From: Bolinopsis microptera
Lineage: Eukaryota; Ctenophora; Tentaculata; Lobata; Bolinopsidae
Reading direction: 5' to 3'
Assembly: GCF_026151205.1 (NCBI RefSeq)
Contig: NC_087077.1
Span: forward strand, 7,865,983-7,929,982
Length of the DNA stretch: 64,000 nucleotides
Shown: piece after piece, positions 49,991-62,000 of the stretch
How positions within the stretch are numbered: position 1 is the first letter of the stretch
Layout: every line of letters begins with the position of its first letter
Made by a program: the position numbers and the translations under genes
The notes under the pieces: model-generated
Seen by the model: only the letters and a program-made list of their open reading frames with translations
Database searches by the model: none
Told to the model about the DNA's origin: nothing

Positions 49991-51733
49991 CACTACAAAT
50001 TTGAGTAGATTAAGGCCCCCCTCGCCCTCTGGCCTTAATTAGTTTATGTTTATGACTGGCAAATAATGATGAATAATTAACAGCACCAGTTATTTAATAT
50101 CGTTGTGTTTTTTGTGTGATAAAATTAATTAATTAAGGAGGACATAAGTTAGTTCCTGACGATGCTCTTTGACACGAAACATTTATTAGGCTAGATATTT
50201 AGTTGTCTCACTTTGAAACGATTCGTTCCTACATCTTTATATCATTTCGTAACAAATGGTATTATAAATTACAACTTTTATTTACCGCTATGAACCCGTC
50301 ATAAGCCGGGGACTACTATGAAAGTGATGATGCTGTGTTGTTAAAAGACCTTCGACCAATCAAAGATGTACCTCATCACGCCAAGCAGTTATGCTTGTAA
50401 GTGAATATACACTTATAGAGTACAACAACTTTATAACACTCCTGATGTGATGTGCGTTACTACATTTTTAGTATTTTTTTTCGACCCCCTAGCCTTTACA
50501 TCTTGGCTGGTTTACGTGATATCATGTGAACGATCCCCAACTACATGGTAAATTAGAGTGAGAGGGAATTGACTTCTTTAAACGATCGAAATAATTAGTT
50601 AGAAATTAGAATGTCCGTTAAATAAACTAATAATACAAAGTTTGGTTAAATCTTATTATGATTTAAAGTTTTATTTCATAACATGTTAGCCAACTTTATA
50701 ACTTATTAATAGTTCTATACTCCACATTTAAAAAAATTTGAATACAATTTGAGTGAAATAATTTTTATTAAATGACATACGAAACTATTTATAGCCTAAT
50801 ATTTGTCAAAACAACGCGAACTTTCATAGAAAGGGGCAATCATTTCCACAGAGATTCCTGCCCCTGGACGAAGATACCATAAAATATTATTGTACTAAAC
50901 TTCTAGTTTCACCTCAATGTACACCGTAAATATAGTTTTCGTGGCCTGAATCTTGAGATATCACATTCCTTTCTTTTAAAAGGAACTAAATACCTATGCT
51001 GTAATACAACAACTCGACTAGTCACTCAGTGCTCATTAAGGTACATAGTGCAGACTACGTCTTCTAATTTTGCTTTCAGTTGGAATAATAAAACCCCCTG
51101 AAGAGCGTAAACAAAATAGTATAATCATTTGTTTGCTATCAACAAACGTCTATATATTGGTTAATGTTTATGACTGCACCGGTTAAAACTTAATCAGAAG
51201 TACACCGAGCACCAGCAATGTACCTTTCTTTAAGGAACTAGATAGCTAATACCTATGTTGTGGTGGGTATAAGTCACGAGGGTGTAGGACACGTGGGCGA
51301 CACGTGACCTCCGCCCTCGACCCTCGTGACCTCCGCCCTCGTGACTTCCGTCCTCGTGACTTCCGCCCTCGACACCGATTCCCGCTATGAACAACAACTT
51401 GTTTCAATCATAACACTACATCGTGCAATTCCTTTGTATTCTGAGTTCTGACATCTAATTTTGTTTTCGGCTTCAATAATACCTTTAAAAGAGCGTAAAA
51501 TGAATAGTTTAATCATTCGTTTGTTACCTCAGCTTGTTTCGATTTCGGCTTAAATAAAAATTATCGAAATTTTTCGAACTAATTAGTATTTTTATTGTGG
51601 CAAAGTCGCCTAGTTCGAGCCACTCAAGCTAGCTGTAACATAAAAACGTTTATCAGAACAACCATCTTAATTCTCGTAGCTCAGTAAATTCGATATCCCA
51701 GAGAAAGATTACAATCAAAAGTGCAGAAATAAT
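49991..51733. other. intergenic between GPCR B and C with duplicated flank sequence
   Basis: No gene. A 3' flank segment is repeated: CTATGCTGTAATACAACAAC-like sequence near 51000 and GTACACCGAGCACC near 51202 both recur after copy C (about 55700-55860). AACGATCCCCAACTA near 50529 recurs near 55585. This shows that flanking DNA was duplicated with the genes. An AATAAA at 50621-50626 could serve copy B. The end of a GGGGTCGTTCACAT-family MITE is recognisable at about 50515-50535. Confidence 0.55.
51284..51372. repeat. GC-rich 15-bp tandem repeat
   Basis: Four to five imperfect copies of GTGACYTCCGCCCTC follow CACGTGG and CACGTGA motifs. It is much more GC-rich than its surroundings and is absent from the corresponding flank of copy C. 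Confidence 0.7.
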
Positions 51734-54700
51734 ATGGTATATAATGTAGAGGACAGCGCCTGTTTGAGTAAAAACGAAACATGCATTTTCAGAGTCGTTA
51801 ACGTGAGTTTTGTTTGAGGAAAATCCTCTTTTACACAAGTTCAATTTACTTCATTGCAGTAGAGACATGCTCTTTAATCTGAGAATTTGAAGCTCATTTG
51901 CCGATGCACAATCACAACATTTTGATTATTTCAGGGGAGTGTTTTGACATTCATTGGTAGCACGGGAACTATTCTCAGTGCTTTTACAATATACTGCCTT
52001 ATCAAACATGTTAAGCTACCAAAACGTCAGGTAATCTAAATTGGTCACTCATTTCCACTAGTTATATACGCTCATAAACTTATTATAAACAAAATCGGAT
52101 GATGTTTAATATAATCTCAGCGAATTACGGGTAAATGCCTCACAGAATGGCTAGCCTCACAGAATGGCCAAATTTGTAAATGTTTTTGTAACTAATTTTT
52201 TATATAAGACTGGTAGGTTTTGTGGATACCATATGAAACAAAAGTCTTCTGGCAACACTTCCTGTGGTGAAATCATTAACTAGGACCACATTTTCTGGCA
52301 TAAATATGACTGTTTATGTAGAAATTTTGAGCACTGAAAATTTGTTTTCAAATTTTTGAACTAAGTTTACATTTTGGTGAGAACTTCTGGCACCAGTATG
52401 ACAGAAGATGTTTAAAGAATAGTATTCATCAAAAAAAACGAACATTGTTCAATATAGGAAGAAAAAAATGCTAAAATGGCTACACGCCTCACAAAATGGC
52501 CAAAATATGCCTCACAACATTTGTTTTCAAATTTTTGAACTAAGTTTGCATTTTGGTGAGAACTTCTGGCACCAGTATGACAGAAGATGTTTAAAGAATA
52601 GTATTCATCAAACAAAACGAACATTGTTCAATATAGGAAGAAAAAAAAAAGCTAAAATGGCTAAACGCCTCACAAAATGGCCAAAATATGCCTCACAAAA
52701 TGGCCAAAATTTAAAACTCCTTTTATTCAATGAAACAATAAGTCTAAAGTATTCACAAGCTATTTATCATACAATAACACCCCAGATGGAGTGTTTTTAC
52801 AGCCGAATGAAGGTTATAAATCATGAAATCAGGGAATATGAACAACACCACAAAAAATGGCCATTTTTGGTGTAGGAAATTATGCCCTTTTTATTCAGTT
52901 CTAAGAAATTTCACCTATATGGGGGTGTTAACAAGGCATATTAATACAAGCAGCATGCCTGAAACAAGAGCCAAAGGTTTTAGAAAAATAAAATTTTCTC
53001 GTTTTCATTTTTTTTTGCCATTTTGTGAGGCATTTTTTGTCTTTTTTGTGAAATAATTTTTCACAGCTCAGTTTTTTCGTGAGTTTTAGGTTATTACCCC
53101 ATTCCTTGATAGGTTTTCTAACAACGTGTGGTGATAGAAATTTAAAAAGTATCTCCATCAAAAAATTATAGAAATTCAGATTTGGCCATTCTGTGAGGCA
53201 TGTTTTTGGAGGAAGATTTTCCGGCCAATTTTTCTCAAAGAAAAAATGGTTATGAGATTAAATCAACCCCCGGGAAGAAATATATGAGTGTCAACTTAGC
53301 TTCTTATGAGATAAAAACTGGAATAAAGTGTGTTTTGTGATTTTGAGAGACCTTCCTTTTTTTGGCCATTCTGTGAGGCATATACCCGTATATAATAATT
53401 TAAAAATTACTTAGAATCGACAGTTATAGTCGTAGCGCAGCTATTCATCCGGTCAACTTCATGAAATAGCAACAATTGCAGATATCATACCACTTTAAGT
53501 TTAATGACAAAATAAATCCCCCAGAATTTGTTCTTATTGAACTTGGCAGTGAGTGATGTTTTGATAGCAATGCTAGGACTCTTCAGAGGTCTTGGAATTA
53601 TCTCATCGAAATTTGTTGGTTATGACAGTGATACCCAAGAGCATAATTGGTGGTGTTCTGCTTATACTTTCATCGGAAACACTATTTGGTGAGTACATTT
53701 TGTAACACTACACATTTCAACAAAGAACTCGCAACTCGTTTAGAACACTCCCGTGTTATTACTTTAGTCGAGTGAAATGATATTTTTAACGTGATTACAA
53801 TTATTACATGTGCTAATGTGCCTAGATTCTAAATCGGAATTTACAGGATGTCTCCAGTGCCAATGTTGGTCCCTCTCACATTTGATCGGTTCATTGCATT
53901 GGTGGTTCCTATGCGGTATCACATTTTGATGCAAACCAAAAATTGCAAGATCTTGATTGCAATGAACTGGATTATACTCAGTGTGGCCCTTATAACTGAT
54001 ACTGTACTTCTTAGTACCGGTTCTGAGGTTTGCCTAATGCCTTAGATTAATCTTTAAAGTTTGTTGACCAAAAGTACCGCCTCTATATTTGGATTTAGAT
54101 ACTTTCATGCATACATTTTAATTGTGTCACAATCAATGCAGTGCAAATGGTTTGTCATAATATGAGATAAATATAATAATTACTAACTACATTTATTTCA
54201 GATGGTGTACCAAGCATCATATCATAGATGTATCTTTGAAATAGACCGTACATGGAAGAAGATTGTTTTTGTCTTGCTACCTTTTTTAGCAATAATCATT
54301 ATGTACGCTTTGATGTTGTTTTTCGTCAAAAGAGCCAAGATAGAAACAAAGAAGCTCCTCATCATGTCTTCTCTTATAATAGTTTTTGGATTGATAACTA
54401 TTATACCGGATCAACTGCTTATAACATTTGGGGTAAGTCACTAGGAGCACAATATGACATACATGAATGGTACAACACAATTCCAAGAAATATCTTACAT
54501 CTTAATGGCGAAAAATTATGAAGGCAACATGAAGTCAGTAATGATTAAAATTACTCATGAATATTTACTTTTGCAGGTTCGAATGTCCTATGAGGTGGCC
54601 CAGATCACTACAGTAACGTTCTGGTACACAAGTTCCATCTGGAATCCCATCATATATTTTTGTATGAACAAGCAGACCCAAAAGGATTTAGCAGGTATAT

Positions 54701-55009
54701 AGTTTATCACTGTAATCTTGCAAAATAGTTGTTTTTAGTTGTTTTTAGACCGAGATGGAACAGATATTCGGTATTCCTTCTTACATGTAAAATTCATATC
54801 ATTGTTTGAACTTTGATGACTAATTGTGTATATTTTCAGCTATCAAGAAGATTCCCAATGCTACCCGTAGGATTAGCACTTTCAGTGATTCTGATGGTTC
54901 AATAGTGATAGCAAGAATACCAAGCAGCCTGGACAACTCACATACTGTTACAGCAACACCAGTTCCTATGCAGTCCATAAATGAGCAAACGAAAGGCACC
55001 AAGTCATAG
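51734..55009 (+). CDS. class A GPCR (tandem copy C)
   Basis: Seven exons in phase encode 342 aa: 51734-51802, 51935-52030, 53525-53688, 53847-54027, 54202-54432, 54577-54694 and 54840-55009. The N-terminus is MVYNVEDSACLSKNETC with a glycosylation sequon (NET). TM2 has LNLAVSD, TM3 ends DRFIALVVPMRY, the second extracellular loop has YHRC, TM6 has IIPDQLL, and TM7 has NPIIYF. The cytoplasmic tail is Ser/Thr-rich and unlike that of copy A, suggesting different regulation. Intron positions and phases are identical to copy A, so the genes arose by tandem duplication. Intron 2 is enlarged by a 1,261-bp TA-flanked transposon. The ligand is unknown; Tyr/Ser residues near NPxxY exclude opsin-type retinal attachment. 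An AATAAA at 55258-55263 is the likely poly(A) signal. Confidence 0.9.
52128..53388. mobile_element. TA-flanked non-autonomous transposon with many subterminal repeats
   Basis: The left end CGGGTAAATGCCTCACAGAA is mirrored by TTCTGTGAGGCATATACCCG at the right end, with TA on both sides (52126-52127 and 53389-53390). The element is 1,261 bp. GCCTCACARAATGGCC or its complement recurs at least eight times inside, mostly near the ends, as expected for transposase-binding repeats. A 179-bp internal tandem duplication covers 52341-52519 and 52520-52698. ORFs inside (135 and 77 codons) only translate the repeats. The TA duplication suggests a Tc1/mariner-like mobiliser. It sits in intron 2 of GPCR C. 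Confidence 0.85.
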
Positions 55010-57589
55010 AGTTATTTAAACCATTTGAGTTTATTTTGCTGAATATGAACTGGAACATTATTCAAATTTAGCTACGATGATTTTAACATTTTTTTGCATT
55101 TTAAATTTTCATCAGAAACGGTCATTGTTTGCGTTTTAAAAATTTGTATTCAATGCGATTTTCAAAGTGATTTAGATTTTTTTGATTTTGTTTAATAGTT
55201 ACAAATGTTGTAGGTAAATCAAGTTTTGTGGGGCCTGCATACGTTGATACAATTACGAATAAATATAACTGATATTATTTTTCCTTTTAAAATGTAATAA
55301 CATTGTTAATTTTTCATCATAACCAATAACATGTATCAATTCTACAGAATTAAAAATTAATTTCAAATTGTCGGTTAGTTTTTAGTACAGTGGAATTCCA
55401 CTACAAGATAGTAAAATTCCACTGACTGTGTCGGGTCTCTTGGATATTATACAAAATTAATGAGCCAGAATTGGGTCTCTTTATACCCCTCCCTTGCTCC
55501 GTAAGCCATTATACAGTATACACATAGCCATTGTGTAGAAATTACAAGCTCTTTTCCGAACTCCTTTCCACCTTGGTAATATTATGTGAACGATCCCCAA
55601 CTAGACGGTAATTAGTTCTACTAACGGTCAAAATAATTATTAATTATATCCGTTAGATAAATGATAAATGATTAAATTGTGAAGACTGGTTAAAACTTCA
55701 TTAGTACACCGAGCAACGGAAATGTCTTTTTTTGCCTGAAATTCTTGAGGTATCACATATAATCTTTCTTTTAGGAACTAGATACGTAATACCTATGCTG
55801 TGCTACAACAAATAGTTACAATCATAACACTACGTCGTGTAATTGCTTTGTACTACGTCGTTTGATTTGTTATCTATTTGAATAAAACTATCCTAAGCTT
55901 AATAAACTACGTCATCTAATTTTGTTTTCGGCTTGAATAGTACGTTTAAAAGAGCGTAAATTAATTGATAGTGTAATCATTCGTTCGTTATGTCGGCCAG
56001 AATAAAATCAATTGAAATGTTTCCAACTAACTAGTATTTTCATTGTAACTAAGTCTTCTAGTTCGAGTCACAGCTACTGAAGCTTGCTGTACTAACATAA
56101 AACTATGTATAAAAACGTTTGGCCAGCAATTTATCAGCAGACAAGGCATACTATTACTGTTATCTTTTTCATTAAAACTCATCCTCATTAAAAATACCGG
56201 AATAATATTTCATTCATGATACATTTTTTAAGTTGTTTTAAGTATTTGTTGTTTAAATGTATCATTCATGTCGTTACGTGTCACGAATAAATTTGTCGTA
56301 TTTACAATTTTCTTCTTCTCGCCAATGAACACCAATATTTTTAGCATACGTAATTTTTTCGATAGAACTTAGAATTTAATTTTGAACACGTTTTTGCTTT
56401 AATATAAACATGGCACACCGGAAATTTTAACAATTTAAATGCCCTCGGATTATGAAAATAACGTACCCAAATTATATGAGATGTGACTTCCATGAACTTC
56501 CCTGCCAAGATCAGTGTCTGCAATTTAGTTCCTACTATTACTACCACTTAGACAAGTTCTTTTTCTACATTCTATGACTATAAAAACCATTATCATTCGG
56601 GAACTCACGCTAGTGAGCTCCACTCGATACTCGGGATTTTTTACATTATTCGTAGAAATCTGTGAATTGAAGGACAATTGGAGATTTTGGTGAAGGGTAT
56701 AATAATGTATATTCATGGAAATTTTGCTACTCATATGCCAGCATTATCCGGGAAATTGATCTGCCGAATTTGGAGGTCTGGACAATTTACTGAATTAAAT
56801 GTTGCTTTTTAAGTGTGCAAAATGAAGTATGTATTGGTAAAATACTGTTATAAAATTAATCACCACAAAATTCAAGAAATTTTTAAAGGTTGTTCCAAAT
56901 CAATATAAACTAGGAAAGCCCTGCTTCCTAGACGGCTGATCACTTCTCCTCTTTTAGATAAACATATACCGGCAGTTTCCAGGCCAGGCTGGAAGGTAGA
57001 AACTAAAGAATCAAAGATGCTAACCCGGTTATCTAAACAATATCACTATCAGCTGATTCGGACCGACCGCGGCCGCACCGAGCCAAAACTGCTTAGTTTC
57101 GGGTTCTAAAGTTCCGCGAATTCTTAAATTCCGTGAACAGATCTTTTAAAAGCAAGATGACTGATCTTTAGCTGGCAGGTAGCAATCATAAAGTCACGTT
57201 ACACGTTTTAACGATAAGAAAATATCACGTTATGACTGCTTTTTCGAGCTTATCCACTGCTAATGTGACTGAAGCTCTGGGAAATCGTGATAGTTGTGAT
57301 TAATAAACTAATATCTCAGAACCGTAAAATGTCTCGTTTTTAGCATTCCAAGTATTTGCTGTAAATAGTTTACTTTATAATTATGTTTTAGATGTAATTA
57401 TATAAATGTCCAGGATGAGGATTAGCTGATCCAATTTTCGGCATGGAAAACTAATTCGTCACTATGGAAAACTAATTCGTCACTATGGAAAACTAATTCG
57501 AAAAAAATTAACGGCTGGAAATTTTGACTTTTTGAGATCACATTACAACTTTACAAGGGGAGTTCCCCCTTTTGTTCTGGTCCAGAGCA
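55010..57589. other. non-coding 3' flank of GPCR C
   Basis: Contains the poly(A) signal for copy C, a flank segment duplicated from the B-C interval (about 55580-55950), and a GGGGTCGTTCACAT-family MITE end near 55567-55590. A short direct repeat, GGAAAACTAATTCGTCACTA in two to three tandem copies, occurs at about 57445-57500. No gene was seen. Confidence 0.5.
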
Positions 57590-57728
57590 TTAGCCAGGCA
57601 GCTTCCCGGTAATTCGAGCGGCTGGGTGGGTCCTGGGCGGGATTGGTGTGGGTTCGTGCTCCTCGTGGTATGGTCTGAGATCTGGGGGTTGGCACGGGGG
57701 TGCGGCGGGGATGGGTGAGTGGTGCTGG

Positions 57729-57835
57729 CTGGAGGGACGGTTACTATTCATACCGACCAGCTTAAGCAAGTAAAGTTGTTTGCAGTCGGGACGGATGGGA
57801 ACTTTGAATCGACAGTTAGCATTGCGATCCTGGCT
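57729..57835 (+). repeat. about 100-bp direct repeat, copy 1
   Basis: CTGGAGGGACGGTTACTATT and the following 80 bp recur at 58613-58715 with about ten differences. Copy 1 is in the LINE leader and copy 2 is inside ORF1. It may reflect partial duplication within the element or a second, truncated element upstream. Confidence 0.8.
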
Positions 57836-58316
57836 CTTGTCAAACTCTCGGGCCTTGGACCCGTTTCTCGGGGCTAGCACGGGGGGTTTGGGCTCCCGCC
57901 TCTCGTCTGGGGCCTCCTGGACGCTTTAGAATTGCTGGGATTATAAGTACGGCGGCGGAGTCAGTCCTGAGCACCAGAGCATTCGTGAAGACTCCGCCCA
58001 CTTACTCTGATTTATCTGACTGTAATTCCTTTCAACCCACTTCTTGTTCGTGTCTTTCATTCTTGGATTGATTGGAACTGCAGCCTGGAGTCGGTTAAGT
58101 GACCTTGACGTGGTAAGGGGGCTTACTCGGCTTCACTCGACCTGCCGAAACTAAGCCGTACTGTCCAGCTGGGCATCACTGGACATAAGTCGCACGTGCA
58201 CTTCTTTTGGCTATTTAACTCACCTGATCCTTCCTCCCTGAGCACTCACAGCTTTCATTCACATTGAGCTATAGGGTTTTTGAAGTTTAGGGTGTGCGCT
58301 TCAGGTCGGGCCCTTA

Positions 58317-59051
58317 ATGCCGATCATTAGCACCCATTTTCCCTGTTTTATTGGGCGGCATTTCAACACTGTCGTCGTAGTATTTCTCAGCATCTTTCTA
58401 CGATTCGCAGAAAGTGTTAAAACTCACGATACACCCTCACTGATCAACCATTTGCTTTATAGATCGTGGATAGAGTGTGCTTCGGCAAACACGAATGTAT
58501 GTGCACGGACTCTTGGGTCTGACTCATGCACTTTGTGCACCGTCCACGAACCCTATAAAGTAATATACTGTAACAACACCAAAAACCAACCTTTACTACC
58601 AACAGTGGTGCCAACTGGAGGGACGGTCACTATCCATAACGACCAGCTTAAGCAAGTAAAGTTGTTTGCAGCCGGGCCGGATGGGGACTTTGAATCGACA
58701 GTTGGCATTGCGATCAGACCAACAACCTACTTTCAACCGACCACTTTTGACTCTCGGCAAGTCTCAATGGTCCAACCGACATACGACATTATTGTGTTAA
58801 AAGCTAAAAAAATCATATCTTCGCGCGGGTGCGCGCATCCACGTGAGAACATATGGTCACAAACAAAAGATAACAACAAACACAATTTCACACACAAACG
58901 TCTATTGAGCGGACTGTGGGAGCCATGTTCAGGGAAGGTCTGGCGGGGGCTGTTTGTCTGGAAGGGACCATGCGTACCTTCTGGAGGGCCAGCTGCTGCT
59001 ACCCGACCCTGTCCAACTCCTCAGCGCCCCACCGGCAATGATAGGTCATAA
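58317..59051 (+). CDS. LINE ORF1, unknown fold
   Basis: A 244-codon ORF with ATG at 58317. An N-terminal hydrophobic stretch (VVVVFLSIFLRFAES) is followed by a Cys-containing region (SWIECASANTNVC, DSCTLC, YCNN) and a segment with VPTGGTVTIHNDQLKQ. It lacks the CCHC knuckles usual for R1/Jockey-type ORF1 and I recognise no coiled coil or RRM. The position, same strand, and 14-nt overlap with the ORF2 ATG (59038) make ORF1 the most economical reading. The hydrophobic start could instead mean a secreted or membrane product, which would be odd for ORF1. An internal stretch is duplicated upstream at 57729. Confidence 0.45.
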   Translation: MPIISTHFPCFIGRHFNTVVVVFLSIFLRFAESVKTHDTPSLINHLLYRSWIECASANTNVCARTLGSDSCTLCTVHEPYKVIYCNNTKNQPLLPTVVPTGGTVTIHNDQLKQVKLFAAGPDGDFESTVGIAIRPTTYFQPTTFDSRQVSMVQPTYDIIVLKAKKIISSRGCAHPRENIWSQTKDNNKHNFTHKRLLSGLWEPCSGKVWRGLFVWKGPCVPSGGPAAATRPCPTPQRPTGNDRS

Positions 59052-62000
59052 TACCTGTCTAGGGGGAGGGACGGCTTCCACTCCGCTCAATGACGCTCAA
59101 ACTAGCACAAAAAAGAAGAGACGCCAAAAAAAGTTAAAAACTACTATTGCAGCACGCAATAAGCAGTCTGAAACTTACTCTGTCACCCAAATTAATCTCA
59201 AACGCAAGTTCAATGCATGGAAAACCCTCCTTATCAACACTCACGGCCGGAGTAGTGTAATATGGTAAGCTAGTTGCAGCAGTATTTATATATATATTAG
59301 GCTTTTTAGATCTTTTAGAATATTCTAGTATAAGTATTGAATAACCGTTAGGATTAGTATAAGATTAGATTAGATTAGTGGAATAGATTATGGATGGTTT
59401 TGCGGAGGAAGGCACGTGTTAGTCAGGTTAGCTAGTTAAGTTAGGTTATTGGACAGACTGGGCCGCGCGGTGTCACGTGGTTCGCCATGTGATGTCACGT
59501 GACCCAGTGCTGATAGGTTTTGCTTGCCCCGTTAGCGGCAGTTCTTCGGGAAGCATTTAACGGTAAGGTTGTAAAAGTTACCGCTTCCGAGGACAGTGTA
59601 GCGTGGCCTTCGAGTCGCTAGTCTTGGTTTATTGATCTAATAGTAATATATTACCTTTCGAGACTTATTGTTCGAACCCCCTGTTTCCTTTGTTCCTACC
59701 TAACTTAGGACTCGATCAAGTCATTCGATCATTTAAAGTTGTACGGCACTCAGTAGCCAGTAAGAGCTAAAGTGAAATTGCAGAGCTTGAGAGCTAGAGA
59801 TTTGCAGGTATTCGTGTACGAGACTACGACATCGTACCCGTATATTTCTTTAAGTACCGCGTACGATACTTCAAGATCGTATCCGTGTATTTCTTAAGTA
59901 CTGTGTACGACACTTCTCTATCGTACCCTTGTACATTTTAATTACCCGTGTACGCCACTTCGTTACCGTACCTTTGTGAGCAGGCAGAGTTTACCATCGG
60001 TACGCCACGGGAGGACTGTTCTGGTGCCTACCTTGTTTTACACTAGGAGAAATCCAATCATTCTTGCAACAGAACCGTACTCTAATAACAAAAACCTAAT
60101 ACCACCCATCAATAAGGATCTCACCCAATATTACTACAAGGTCGGGGATAAAAGACCCCGTGCCGCTATTGTACTGCACAAAAACCTGACAGTAAAATGT
60201 TGGGAACTTACACAATTCACAACAACCGATCAAGTGGCCATTAAAATCCAACTCAGCTCGACAGAACTCATTCTGGCAGCTTCGTACATGGATATAAATG
60301 GGCCGGTACCGCCACAAGAAACATCACCTCTAGCAAAATACGCAAATGATAACAACATCCCGCTCATTATAGGGTCGGACACCAATTCCCACCACACCCT
60401 TTGGGGGAACAAGGCATGCAATAAAAGGGGAGAGGAGCTTCTTGACTTTCTCTCCTCCCTAGGGCTGTCATGTGCCAACAAAGGATCATCCCCAACCTTC
60501 CTCAACTCTCGAGGCCACAACTCAATTATCGATCTCACAATAACAAACCAGTTGGGAGGAGATCTCATTAGTAACTGGCATGTTAGTGACCTTTACTCCA
60601 ACTCTGACCATCGCTATATTATGTTCGATATAACTACAGGGCCAAAGAAGGAACCCAAACAGATCCGACTAGTCAAAAACACTGACTGGGACAGATTTGA
60701 TGAGATCCTATTGAATAACCCCAACCTTAACAACACACAAATCAACACTACGACTGAAATTGATCACAAAATAGACATAATCAATACTGCACTAAAGGAA
60801 GCCTTCGAGGAGGCATGCCCCATAACTTACATCTCAAGTTCCGTCCGCAAACCCCCCTGGCTAACTCAAGAAGTAGAGGAAGCACAGAGGGGAATAAGAC
60901 AAAAACTGATTACTGCCCGCAAAAAGAAGACTGATGCCCTGTGGCTCGCTCTTAGAGAGAGCAACAAACAATACAACAGACTTATAACCAACTCCCAGCG
61001 TAATGCCTGGAGAACTTTTTGTCAGGAAACAGAGTCTGTTAAGGAATCCGGAAGGATGAATAAGATTCTGAAATCCTGTAACGACAACAAACATACACTA
61101 GAAGCCGTTTACAAACCAAACGGAGACATCACCAAAAATGCAGAGGAGACATTGGAGGTCATGACACGAACCCACTTCAAGGATAGTGTCACTGATCCGC
61201 CAGTGCCTCCACCTGGTCCTCTACCAATCACCACCACCTTACTCAATACCATCTACAGCCCAGACAGAATCGAGGAGGCTCTTAAATCCTTCGATCCGTT
61301 GAAAGCTTCTGGACCCGACACCCTCAAACCTATCATCATACAGAAAGCTTGGACACACATCAAAGACATCACCAGAACCATTATGACAAAAAATCATGAA
61401 ACCCAACACATTCCAACTTTGTGGAAAGAATCCCTTGGAATCTTTCTCCCAAAGCCTGGAAAAACTGACTACAACCAACCAAAGTCATTTCGCACTATCA
61501 CCCTTTCTCCAGTGATGTTAAAACTACAGGAGAAGGTGATACTGTGGCATATGCAACACGACCTTAAGGGGGCATACACCAAATCTGTCCAGACCAAATG
61601 ACCTCATAGGCAGTTCAGTGACCTTCTAGCGCACCGTTTCCACACCAAAAAAAATTATTTTGAGAATACCCATTTTTGTAATCGACCATTTCCTGGTTAA
61701 GAGTGCATTTTCGGAAAAAATTATTTTGTGGTTGAGACGCTATAAGTTAATCATTTCTTGCGGTATCGGGTTGAAATTTTGCTCGCCGTTTATTCACATC
61801 TATTTCAAGGTGTGTGTAAAATCTTGATATCGTATCTAAAAAGGCTGGTGTGTTATGAATTTTTAAAGTCAAAAAGCTAAAATTGTCCTTTTAAGGCTTA
61901 TTTTAACAAAAAGTCAGTCAGGGAAGATCGGATTATTTGATGCTTGACATCAAATTGTTCTCTGAATTCTGACACAGTTTTTGATGCCCTCAAAAATGTT

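Noticed and set aside
52468-52875. 135-codon plus-strand ORF (and 77-codon neighbours)
   Set aside because: Lies inside the TA-flanked transposon and translates its internal tandem duplication and terminal motif repeats.
44587-55009. Opsin identity for the GPCR trio
   Set aside because: Six residues before the NPxxY Asn, where opsins have the retinal lysine, these receptors have Tyr.
57590-57880. Pro-rich 96-codon minus-strand ORF
   Set aside because: Antisense to the LINE leader, no features, and overlaps the duplicated segment.
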